From contig NW_026014887.1 of NCBI RefSeq assembly GCF_020379485.1, positions 31,581 to 95,580 on the forward strand: a stretch of 64,000 nt of DNA, written 5' to 3'. Origin of the DNA: Brassica napus. Lineage: Eukaryota > Streptophyta > Magnoliopsida > Brassicales > Brassicaceae. This document shows, piece after piece, positions 45,303-55,500 of this stretch. The position numbers were made by a program, and so were the translations under genes. The notes beneath the pieces were generated by a model, which saw only the letters and a program-made list of their open reading frames with translations, did not search any database and was not told the DNA's origin. Positions within the stretch are counted from its first letter, which is position 1; each line of letters opens with the position of its first letter.

Positions 45303-46747
45303 TTCTTCTGGAGAATGGAGAGTTTGAATCTGAAGATGAGAAACTAAAGACTGATCAAGAACTATCAGAAGCTGAGTATGAGGAGGAACCAGTTCAAGGT
45401 AGACTTTTGGTTGCAAGAAGGACTCTCAGTTTGCAAAACAAAACTGAGGAGCAAGAACAAAGAGAGAACTTGTTCTACACACGTTGTCTGGTGCAAGGAA
45501 AGGTCTGCAGCCTGATCATTGACGGTGGAAGCTGTGTCAATGTTGCTAGTGAGACAATGGTGAAGAAGCTTGGTTTGAAAATTCAGAAACATCCTAAACC
45601 TTATCGACTGCAATGGCTTAATGAAGAAGGCGAGATGAGGGTATCTACTCAGGTTTCTATACCCTTGTCCATTGGGAGGTATGAAGATGACATTCTCTGT
45701 GATGTGATACCCATGGAAGCCAGCCACATATTACTTGGAAGGCCTTGGCAGTTTGATAGGCGTGTCATTCACGATGGCTTCACCAACAAACATTCTTTTG
45801 AGTTCAACGGCAAGCGAACTGTCTTGGTGCCTCTAACTCCTAAGGAAGTGCATGAAGATCAGCTTCAGCTTCAGAAAAAGAAAGAGATTGATCTCAAACC
45901 AGATAAGCAACACAACTTCTATGCTAAAGCTAGTGAAATCAAAAGATCTCTTTATTCTCATCAATCGGTTCTCTTATTTATTTTTAAAGAATCTCTTTTG
46001 TCTCTAACTGATTGTACACCGGTGTATCCGAGTGAGATGTCAGCTCTTTTACAGGAATACCAGGATGTATTTCCAGAAGATAATCCCATAGGTTTGCCAC
46101 CTATTCGAGGGATTGAGCATCAGATTGATTTTGTACCAGGAGCTACTCTTCCCAACAGACCAGCATACAGAACTAATCCTGTGGAAACCAAGGAGCTACA
46201 AAGACAGGTTGAGGAACTGATGGAGAAAGGCCATATCCGTGAGAGTATGAGCCCATGTGCTGTGCCTGTGCTCCTTGTGCCTAAGAAAGATGGGAGCTGG
46301 CGCATGTGTGTTGATTGTAGAGCAATCAACAATATAACAGTGAAGTATCGCCACCCTATTCCTAGATTAGATGATATGCTTGATGAATTGCATGGTTCTA
46401 GTGTCTTTTCTAAGATAGATTTGAAGAGTGGATATCATCAAATAAGAATGAAAGAGGGAGATGAGTGGAAAACAGCCTTTAAGACTAAGCATGGGTTGTA
46501 TGAGTGGTTAGTCATGCCTTTTGGATTAACCAATGCTCCTAGCACTTTTATGAGATTGATGAACCATGTGCTTAGATCTTTCATAGGTTTGTTTGTGGTA
46601 GTATACTTTGATGATATCCTTGTTTACAGTAAGAACCTAGAAGAGCATATAGATCATCTTAAGTCTGTTCTTGATGTATTGAGAAAAGAAAAACTGTTTG
46701 CTACCTTAAGAAATGCACTTTTTGTACGGATAACTTGGTCATCCTAG
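45254..46747 (+). CDS. pol: Gypsy-2 protease and reverse transcriptase fragment
   Basis: 497 codons with no proper ATG: the frame opens in the broken zinc knuckle (RGHYANEC). Protease active site [12 protein letters not shown], Asp at about 90, and [12 protein letters not shown] near 159-170. RT covers about 320-490: [27 protein letters not shown], and the catalytic YFDD at 451-454. The frame breaks near 46701-46703, where the sequence is one base short compared with the expected continuation of the RT thumb, and stops at 46747. It could only be expressed as part of the Gag-Pol polyprotein, which the upstream frameshift prevents. Confidence 0.88.
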   Translation: MPRGHYANECTNKRVMILLENGEFESEDEKLKTDQELSEAEYEEEPVQGRLLVARRTLSLQNKTEEQEQRENLFYTRCLVQGKVCSLIIDGGSCVNVASETMVKKLGLKIQKHPKPYRLQWLNEEGEMRVSTQVSIPLSIGRYEDDILCDVIPMEASHILLGRPWQFDRRVIHDGFTNKHSFEFNGKRTVLVPLTPKEVHEDQLQLQKKKEIDLKPDKQHNFYAKASEIKRSLYSHQSVLLFIFKESLLSLTDCTPVYPSEMSALLQEYQDVFPEDNPIGLPPIRGIEHQIDFVPGATLPNRPAYRTNPVETKELQRQVEELMEKGHIRESMSPCAVPVLLVPKKDGSWRMCVDCRAINNITVKYRHPIPRLDDMLDELHGSSVFSKIDLKSGYHQIRMKEGDEWKTAFKTKHGLYEWLVMPFGLTNAPSTFMRLMNHVLRSFIGLFVVVYFDDILVYSKNLEEHIDHLKSVLDVLRKEKLFATLRNALFVRITWSS

Positions 46748-47418
46748 GCTTTGTTGTGAGTGCAGATGGAGTAAAAGTGGATCAGGAGAAGGTGAGAGCA
46801 ATTCAAGAATGGCCAATTCCTAAGACCATAAGTGAAGTGAGGAGCTTCCACGGGCTTGCTGGTTTCTACAGGCGATTTATAAAAGACTTTAGCACTATAG
46901 CAGCTCCCTTGACTGAAGTGATAAAAAAAGAAGTCGGATTCAAGTGGGGAGAAACACAAGAGAATGCCTTCCAATGCCTTAAAGAGAAGCTTACTCACGC
47001 CCCTCTTCTTATACTTCCTGATTTTAATAAAACCTTTGAGATTGAATGTGATGCTTCTGGTATTGGAGTGGGTGCTGTTTTGATGCAGGAAAAGAGACCC
47101 ATAGCTTACTTCAGTGAGAAGCTTGGAGGCGCCACTCTCAACTATGCAACTTATGATAAGGAGCTGTATGCCTTGGTGAGAGCTTTGCAGACTTGGCAGC
47201 ACTACTTGTGGCCCAAGGAGTTTGTGATACACACTGATCATGAGTCCCTCAAGTACTTGAAAGGACAAAACAAGCTCAGCAAGAGACACGCAAGATGGGT
47301 AGAATTCATAGAAACCTTTCCTTATGTCATCAAGTACAAACAAGGTAAAGAAAATATAGTTGCTGATGCACTATCTCGAAGGTATGTTCTCTTAAACACT
47401 CTTGATGCAAGTTGTTAG
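46735..47418 (+). CDS. pol: Gypsy-2 RT C-terminal part and RNase H fragment
   Basis: 227 codons; real coding begins a few codons upstream, near 46704. RT connection motifs ([17 protein letters not shown]) are followed by RNase H with catalytic-type residues in ECDASG (D106), DKELYAL (E143), HTDHESL (D168) and VADALSRR (D211). The frame ends at 47418 because one A is missing in GATGCAAGTTG near 47407-47410; integrase continues in the next frame. Confidence 0.88.
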   Translation: MVILGFVVSADGVKVDQEKVRAIQEWPIPKTISEVRSFHGLAGFYRRFIKDFSTIAAPLTEVIKKEVGFKWGETQENAFQCLKEKLTHAPLLILPDFNKTFEIECDASGIGVGAVLMQEKRPIAYFSEKLGGATLNYATYDKELYALVRALQTWQHYLWPKEFVIHTDHESLKYLKGQNKLSKRHARWVEFIETFPYVIKYKQGKENIVADALSRRYVLLNTLDASC

Positions 47419-48812
47419 GTTTTGAGCAGATTAAAGATATGTATGAATCTGATCCAGATTTTAAAGAAGCTTATAACTCTTGTGAGAAATTTGCTGCTGG
47501 ACATTACTTTAGACATGATGGATTCCTCTTTTATGATAATAGACTGTGTGTGCCTAATTGCTCTTTGAGAGATTTGTTTGTTAGGGAATCTCATGGAGGA
47601 AGTCTCATGGGTCACTTTGGTATTGCAAAGACTCTTAAAACTTTGCAGGATCATTTCTTTTGGCCTCGGATGAAAAGTGATGTGGAGAAACTATGTGAGA
47701 GATGTGCAACTTGCAAGCAAGCTAAGTCTAAGGTTCAGTCTCACGGTTTGTATACTCCTCTCCCTATTCCTTATCATCCTTGGAATGACATATCTATGGA
47801 TTTCATTGTTGGATTGCCTAGAACTAGGACTGGGAAGGATTCTATCTTTGTTGTTGTTGACAGGTTCTCAAAAATGGCACATTTTATAGCATGTCACAAA
47901 ACTGATGATGCATTACATGTAGCTAATCTGTTCTTTAAGGAGATTGTGCGTTTACATGGCATGCCTAGGACCATAGTTTCTGATAGAGATACTAAGTTTC
48001 TTAGTTATTTTTGGAAAACTCTTTGGTCTAAACTAGGCACTAAGTTGTTGTTCTCCACTACTTGTCATCCGCAAACTGATGGACAGACTGAAGTAGTTAA
48101 TAGAACTCTAGGAACACTCTTGCGTGCATTCATTAAAAAGAATCTGAAATCTTGGGAAGACTATCTGCCACATTGTGAATTTGCATATAATCATGCTGTG
48201 CATTCTGCTTCTAAGTTTTCACCCTTTGAAATTGTTTATGGGTTCAATCCCACCTCTCCTTTGGATTTAATTCCTTTACCTGAGTGTGAAAGGGTCAGTT
48301 TGGATGGCAAAAAGAAGGCAGAGATGGTGAAACAACTCCACGAGCAAGCTAGGCTCAACATTGAAGAGAAAACTAAGCAGTATGTCAAGCATGCCAACAA
48401 AGGAAGGCGTGAGATGGTCTTTAAGGAGGGTGACAAAGTTTGGGTTCATTTGAGAAAAGAGAGGTTTCCTAATGAGAGGAAGTCAAAGCTTATGCCGAGA
48501 ATTGATGGACCTTTTGAGATCACAAAGAAGATCAGCAACAATGCCTACAAGATTGATCTCCAAGGTAAGTATGATGTGAGTAATAGCTTCAATGTTACTG
48601 ACTTGATCCCTTTTATTGCAGATGAACCTGATTTGAGGTCAAATCCTTTTCAAGAGGGAGGGGATGATATGATCATGGACCAGCCAGCTGATGGAGATAG
48701 AGATGGAGAGTTTAGAGATGAACCAGCTGAAGAAGATGAGGTCTTAACCATTCCTAAAGGTCCCATAACTCGAGCCAGAGCAGGAAACTCAAAGAAGCTA
48801 TTGGAGGACTAA
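47412..48812 (+). CDS. pol: Gypsy-2 integrase with LTR-encoded tail
   Basis: 466 codons. Zinc-binding region with H61, H68, C98, C101; DDE core D130, D191, E227 (35-residue spacing). C-terminal GPY-type region ([28 protein letters not shown]) follows, then no chromodomain. From about residue 419 the protein enters the 3' LTR ([10 protein letters not shown]), ending after GPITRARA with GNSKKLLED. One C missing near 48780 relative to the 5' LTR replaces the basic RKLKEAIGG end. Integrase inserts the cDNA; in CRM elements the C-terminal extension is proposed to direct insertion to centromeric chromatin. The methionine given as the first residue is really an internal codon of the polyprotein. Confidence 0.9.
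   Translation: MLGFEQIKDMYESDPDFKEAYNSCEKFAAGHYFRHDGFLFYDNRLCVPNCSLRDLFVRESHGGSLMGHFGIAKTLKTLQDHFFWPRMKSDVEKLCERCATCKQAKSKVQSHGLYTPLPIPYHPWNDISMDFIVGLPRTRTGKDSIFVVVDRFSKMAHFIACHKTDDALHVANLFFKEIVRLHGMPRTIVSDRDTKFLSYFWKTLWSKLGTKLLFSTTCHPQTDGQTEVVNRTLGTLLRAFIKKNLKSWEDYLPHCEFAYNHAVHSASKFSPFEIVYGFNPTSPLDLIPLPECERVSLDGKKKAEMVKQLHEQARLNIEEKTKQYVKHANKGRREMVFKEGDKVWVHLRKERFPNERKSKLMPRIDGPFEITKKISNNAYKIDLQGKYDVSNSFNVTDLIPFIADEPDLRSNPFQEGGDDMIMDQPADGDRDGEFRDEPAEEDEVLTIPKGPITRARAGNSKKLLED
48653..48664 (+). other. Polypurine tract of gypsy-2
   Basis: AGAGGGAGGGGA directly upstream of the 3' LTR. It is read through by the integrase frame. Confidence 0.85.
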
Positions 48813-49514
48813 TCAGGAAGTCTTTGGAGCAAGAAGAATGTCTTGGAGGAAGCTTGATACTTCAAGATACACTTATCACCATTCAAGCCATCTTACCATC
48901 AAGCTGAGTATCATCTAGGCTAGCAAGCTATGTGTGCTCTTTTCCTATCATTGTTTTTGTCCCATTGGGTTTTGCAATGATAGGTTTTTAACGAGGCCAT
49001 AGTCTTGCTATCTTATCACCTAGTTGATACTCTCGGACCAAACCACATGAAGAACCTTATGTTATCTTTTATTTCTAAGTACTTATGTCTTTTATTTTCG
49101 AAAACTCTATCTAAGTTATGTCTTTGTTTCTACATTAATTAGAGGAGCCTGTTCCTTTAATTTCGAAATGCTTGGAGCCTGTTCCAAGCCTTTCACTATA
49201 TATATGTGTGTGACGGCAACCCTAGCAGCTATCTAGTTTTCTTTCACTTAAACCTTTGTGTTTTCTTCTCCCTTGCTTTCACGAGTTAAGAGAGTGTCTG
49301 GTGTGTAATATCCAGTCTGTTGGTGTGTAATATCCAACGCCCAAGGGCTTTAGAAAGGTGTGTCATATCCGATCTAAGCCTAGAAGTATCAAGGAGCCTC
49401 TCCGCAGCCCCTTGTGTCACCATTCGATCCACAGCCTTGATAAACTTGAGTCTTTGATTCGTTTATGCAAGGATCTATCCAAACCATCCAGAGAAGAGTC
49501 CTAGGATCTCATTA
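48665..49514 (+). repeat. 3' LTR of gypsy-2 (850 bp)
   Basis: Pairs with 42866-43712. Differences seen include CCGG/CCAG, GATGATG/GATGAGG, CCCATT/CCCATA, a 1-base deletion near 48780, a 4-base CTTT insertion near 48822 and CATCTATCAAG/CAGCTATCTAG. Ends TG...TA. Confidence 0.95.
48944..48984 (+). other. Conserved hairpin, gypsy-2 3' LTR copy
   Basis: Arms 48944-48953 and 48975-48984, identical to the 5' LTR copy; this is the copy present in the 3' UTR of the genomic RNA. Confidence 0.85.
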
Positions 49515-49519
49515 TTCAT
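49515..49519. repeat. Target-site duplication TTCAT, right of gypsy-2
   Basis: Second copy of 42861-42865; the satellite resumes in phase with CCTATAACACC, a variant of CCTAACTCC. Confidence 0.93.
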
Positions 49520-52500
49520 CCTATAACACCTATGAGATTTATTCAGCTTCCTGGTGATTCTCCACAACTTTATGTTTCAAAATCAAGCTTCTTACATCGC
49601 GATTCATCCTGGTTTGATTAGAATGACAAAGAAGCTGTCATATTCCCAAACAGGAAAACTGGGATCACCTGATTTGAAAGTGGGATAGCTTCTTCATCCT
49701 AACTCCTATGAGATTTATTCAGCTTCCTGGTGATTCTCCACTACTTTATGTATCAAAATCAAGCTTCTTACATCGCGATTCATCCTGGTTTGATTAGAAT
49801 GACAAAGAAGCTGTCATATTCCCAAACAGGAAAACTGGGATCACCTGATTTGAAAGTGGGATAGCTTCTTCATCCTAACTCCTATGAGATTTATTCAGCT
49901 TCCTGGTGATTCTCCACTACTTTATGTATCAAAATCAAGCTTCTTACATCGCGATTCATCCTGGTTTGATTAGAATGACAAAGAAGCTGTCATATTCCCA
50001 AACAGGAAAACTGGGATCACCTGATTTGAAAGTGGGATAGCTTCTTCATCCTAACTCCTATGAGATTTATTCAGCTTCCTGGTGATTCTCCACTACTTTA
50101 TGTATCAAAATCAAGCTTCTTACATCGCGATTCATCCTGGTTTGATTAGAATGACAAAGAAGCTGTCATATTCCCAAACAGGAAAACTGGGATCACCTGA
50201 TTTGAAAGTGGGATAGCTTCTTCATCCTAACTCCTATGAGATTTATTCAGCTTCCTGGTGATTCTCCACTACTTTATGTATCAAAATCAAGCTTCTTACA
50301 TCGCGATTCATCCTGGTTTGATTAGAATGACAAAGAAGCTGTCATATTCCCAAACAGGAAAACTGGGATCACCTGATTTGAAAGTGGGATAGCTTCTTCA
50401 TCCTAACTCCTATGAGATTTATTCACTTCCTGGTGATTCTCCACTACTTTATGTATCAAAATCAAGCTTCTTACATCGCGATTCATCCTGGTTTGATTAG
50501 AATGACAAAGAAGCTGTCATATTCCCAAACAGGAAAACTGGGATCACCTGATTTGAAAGTGGGATAGCTTCTTCATCCTAACTCCTATGAGATTTATTCA
50601 GCTTCCTGGTGATTCTCCACTACTTTATGTATCAAAATCAAGCTTCTTACATCGCGATTCATCCTGGTTTGATTAGAATGACAAAGAAGCTGTCATATTC
50701 CCAAACAGGAAAACTGGGATCACCTGATTTGAAAGTGGGATAGCTTCTTCATCCTAACTCCTATGAGATTTATTCACTTCCTGGTGATTCTCCACTACTT
50801 TATGTATCAAAATCAAGCTTCTTACATCGCGATTCATCCTGGTTTGATTAGAATGACAAAGAAGCTGTCATATTCCCAAACAGGAAAACTGGGATCACCT
50901 GATTTGAAAGTGGGATAGCTTCTTCATCCTAACTCCTATGAGATTTATTCACTTCCTGGTGATTCTCCACTACTTTATGTATCAAAATCAAGCTTCTTAC
51001 ATCGCGATTCATCCTGGTTTGATTAGAATGACAAAGAAGCTGTCATATTCCCAAACAGGAAAACTGGGATCACCTGATTTGAAAGTGGGATAGCTTCTTC
51101 ATCCTAACTCCTATGAGATTTATTCACTTCCTGGTGATTCTCCACTACTTTATGTATCAAAATCAAGCTTCTTACATCGCGATTCATCCTGGTTTGATTA
51201 GAATGACAAAGAAGCTGTCATATTCCCAAACAGGAAAACTGGGATCACCTGATTTGAAAGTGGGATAGCTTCTTCATCCTAACTCCTATGAGATTTATTC
51301 AGCTTCCTGGTGATTCTCCACTACTTTATGTATCAAAATCAAGCTTCTTACATCGCGATTCATCCTGGTTTGATTAGAATGACAAAGAAGCTGTCATATT
51401 CCCAAACAGGAAAACTGGGATCACCTGATTTGAAAGTGGGATAGCTTCTTCATCCTAACTCCTATGAGATTTATTCACTTCCTGGTGATTCTCCACTACT
51501 TTATGTATCAAAATCAAGCTTCTTACATCGCGATTCATCCTGGTTTGATTAGAATGACAAAGAAGCTGTCATATTCCCAAACAGGAAAACTGGGATCACC
51601 TGATTTGAAAGTGGGATAGCTTCTTCATCCTAACTCCTATGAGATTTATTCGACTTCCTGGTGATTCTCCACTACTTTATGTATCAAAATCAAGCTTCTT
51701 ACATCGCGATTCATCCTGGTTTGATTAGAATGACAAAGAAGCTGTCATATTCCCAAACAGGAAAACTGGGATCACCTGATTTGAAAGTGGGATAGCTTCT
51801 TCATCCTAACTCCTATGAGATTTATTCAGCTTCCTGGTGATTCTCCACTACTTTATGTATCAAAATCAAGCTTCTTACATCGCGATTCATCCTGGTTTGA
51901 TTAGAATGACAAAGAAGCTGTCATATTCCCAAACAGGAAAACTGGGATCACCTGATTTGAAAGTGGGATAGCTTCTTCATCCTAACTCCTATGAGATTTA
52001 TTCAGCTTCCTGGTGATTCTCCACTACTTTATGTATCAAAATCAAGCTTCTTACATCGCGATTCATCCTGGTTTGATTAGAATGACAAAGAAGCTGTCAT
52101 ATTCCCAAACAGGAAAACTGGGATCACCTGATTTGAAAGTGGGATAGCTTCTTCATCCTAACTCCTATGAGATTTATTCGACTTCCTGGTGATTCTCCAC
52201 TACTTTATGTATCAAAATCAAGCTTCTTACATCGCGATTCATCCTGGTTTGATTAGAATGACAAAGAAGCTGTCATATTCCCAAACAGGAAAACTGGGAT
52301 CACCTGATTTGAAAGTGGGATAGCTTCTTCATCCTAACTCCTATGAGATTTATTCACTTCCTGGTGATTCTCCACTACTTTATGTATCAAAATCAAGCTT
52401 CTTACATCGCGATTCATCCTGGTTTGATTAGAATGACAAAGAAGCTGTCATATTCCCAAACAGGAAAACTGGGATCACCTGATTTGAAAGTGGGATAGCT

Positions 52501-55500
52501 TCTTCATCCTAACTCCTATGAGATTTATTCACTTCCTGGTGATTCTCCACTACTTTATGTATCAAAATCAAGCTTCTTACATCGCGATTCATCCTGGTTT
52601 GATTAGAATGACAAAGAAGCTGTCATATTCCCAAACAGGAAAACTGGGATCACCTGATTTGAAAGTGGGATAGCTTCTTCATCCTAACTCCTATGAGATT
52701 TATTCAGCTTCCTGGTGATTCTCCACTACTTTATGTATCAAAATCAAGCTTCTTACATCGCGATTCATCCTGGTTTGATTAGAATGACAAAGAAGCTGTC
52801 ATATTCCCAAACAGGAAAACTGGGATCACCTGATTTGAAAGTGGGATAGCTTCTTCATCCTAACTCCTATGAGATTTATTCACTTCCTGGTGATTCTCCA
52901 CTACTTTATGTATCAAAATCAAGCTTCTTACATCGCGATTCATCCTGGTTTGATTAGAATGACAAAGAAGCTGTCATATTCCCAAACAGGAAAACTGGGA
53001 TCACCTGATTTGAAAGTGGGATAGCTTCTTCATCCTAACTCCTATGAGATTTATTCACTTCCTGGTGATTCTCCACTACTTTATGTATCAAAATCAAGCT
53101 TCTTACATCGCGATTCATCCTGGTTTGATTAGAATGACAAAGAAGCTGTCATATTCCCAAACAGGAAAACTGGGATCACCTGATTTGAAAGTGGGATAGC
53201 TTCTTCATCCTAACTCCTATGAGATTTATTCACTTCCTGGTGATTCTCCACTACTTTATGTATCAAAATCAAGCTTCTTACATCGCGATTCATCCTGGTT
53301 TGATTAGAATGACAAAGAAGCTGTCATATTCCCAAACAGGAAAACTGGGATCACCTGATTTGAAAGTGGGATAGCTTCTTCATCCTAACTCCTATGAGAT
53401 TTATTCAGCTTCCTGGTGATTCTCCACTACTTTATGTTTCAAAATCAAGCTTCTTACATCGCGATTCATCCTGGTTTGATTAGAATGACAAAGAAGCTGT
53501 CATATTCCCAAACAGGAAAACTGGGATCACCTGATTTGAAAGTGGGATAGCTTCTTCATCCTAACTCCTATGAGATTTATTCGACTTCCTGGTGATTCTC
53601 CACTACTTTATGTATCAAAATCAAGCTTCTTACATCGCGATTCATCCTGGTTTGATTAGAATGACAAAGAAGCTGTCATATTCCCAAACAGGAAAACTGG
53701 GATCACCTGATTTGAAAGTGGGATAGCTTCTTCATCCTAACTCCTATGAGATTTATTCGACTTCCTGGTGATTCTCCACTACTTTATGTATCAAAATCAA
53801 GCTTCTTACATCGCGATTCATCCTGGTTTGATTAGAATGACAAAGAAGCTGTCATATTCCCAAACAGGAAAACTGGGATCACCTGATTTGAAAGTGGGAT
53901 AGCTTCTTCATCCTAACTCCTATGAGATTTATTCAGACTTCCTGGTGATTCTCCACTACTTTATGTATCAAAATCAAGCTTCTTACATCGCGATTCATCC
54001 TGGTTTGATTAGAATGACAAAGAAGCTGTCATATTCCCAAACAGGAAAACTGGGATCACCTGATTTGAAAGTGGGATAGCTTCTTCATCCTAACTCCTAT
54101 GAGATTTATTCAGCTTCCTGGTGATTCTCCACTACTTTATGTATCAAAATCAAGCTTCTTACATCGCGATTCATCCTGGTTTGATTAGAATGACAAAGAA
54201 GCTGTCATATTCCCAAACAGGAAAACTGGGATCACCTGATTTGAAAGTGGGATAGCTTCTTCATCCTAACTCCTATGAGATTTATTCAGCTTCCTGGTGA
54301 TTCTCCACTACTTTATGTATCAAAATCAAGCTTCTTACATCGCGATTCATCCTGGTTTGATTAGAATGACAAAGAAGCTGTCATATTCCCAAACAGGAAA
54401 ACTGGGATCACCTGATTTGAAAGTGGGATAGCTTCTTCATCCTAACTCCTATGAGATTTATTCAGCTTCCTGGTGATTCTCCACTACTTTATGTATCAAA
54501 ATCAAGCTTCTTACATCGCGATTCATCCTGGTTTGATTAGAATGACAAAGAAGCTGTCATATTCCCAAACAGGAAAACTGGGATCACCTGATTTGAAAGT
54601 GGGATAGCTTCTTCATCCTAACTCCTATGAGATTTATTCAGCTTCCTGGTGATTCTCCACTACTTTATGTATCAAAATCAAGCTTCTTACATCGCGATTC
54701 ATCCTGGTTTGATTAGAATGACAAAGAAGCTGTCATATTCCCAAACAGGAAAACTGGGATCACCTGATTTGAAAGTGGGATAGCTTCTTCATCCTAACTC
54801 CTATGAGATTTATTCAGCTTCCTGGTGATTCTCCACTACTTTATGTATCAAAATCAAGCTTCTTACATCGCGATTCATCCTGGTTTGATTAGAATGACAA
54901 AGAAGCTGTCATATTCCCAAACAGGAAAACTGGGATCACCTGATTTGAAAGTGGGATAGCTTCTTCATCCTAACTCCTATGAGATTTATTCAGCTTCCTG
55001 GTGATTCTCCACTACTTTATGTATCAAAATCAAGCTTCTTACATCGCGATTCATCCTGGTTTGATTAGAATGACAAAGAAGCTGTCATATTCCCAAACAG
55101 GAAAACTGGGATCACCTGATTTGAAAGTGGGATAGCTTCTTCATCCTAACTCCTATGAGATTTATTCAGCTTCCTGGTGATTCTCCACTACTTTATGTAT
55201 CAAAATCAAGCTTCTTACATCGCGATTCATCCTGGTTTGATTAGAATGACAAAGAAGCTGTCATATTCCCAAACAGGAAAACTGGGATCACCTGATTTGA
55301 AAGTGGGATAGCTTCTTCATCCTAACTCCTATGAGATTTATTCACTTCCTGGTGATTCTCCACTACTTTATGTATCAAAATCAAGCTTCTTACATCGCGA
55401 TTCATCCTGGTTTGATTAGAATGACAAAGAAGCTGTCATATTCCCAAACAGGAAAACTGGGATCACCTGATTTGAAAGTGGGATAGCTTCTTCATCCTAA

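Larger units (their letters stand above)
42866..49514 (+). mobile_element. Ty3/gypsy LTR retrotransposon gypsy-2, CRM/CRB-like, complete but frameshifted
   Basis: A 6649-bp plus-strand element with LTRs of 847 and 850 bp, PBS, gag, protease, RT, RNase H, integrase (the gypsy order), polypurine tract and 5-bp duplications. No chromodomain is seen after integrase; instead an acidic-then-basic tail runs into the 3' LTR, as in CRM chromoviruses. LTR comparison by eye shows at least eight substitutions, a 1-base and a 4-base indel, about 1% substitution, so roughly 0.3 million years at 1.5e-8 per site per year (estimate). At least three frame breaks make it non-autonomous. Confidence 0.95.

Noticed and set aside
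42866..49514. Gypsy-2 as an Athila or Tat element
   Set aside because: Short leader, Met-tRNA PBS, gag of CRM type, integrase with GPY-like region, no extra ORF after pol, and LTRs under 1 kb all fit a chromovirus better.
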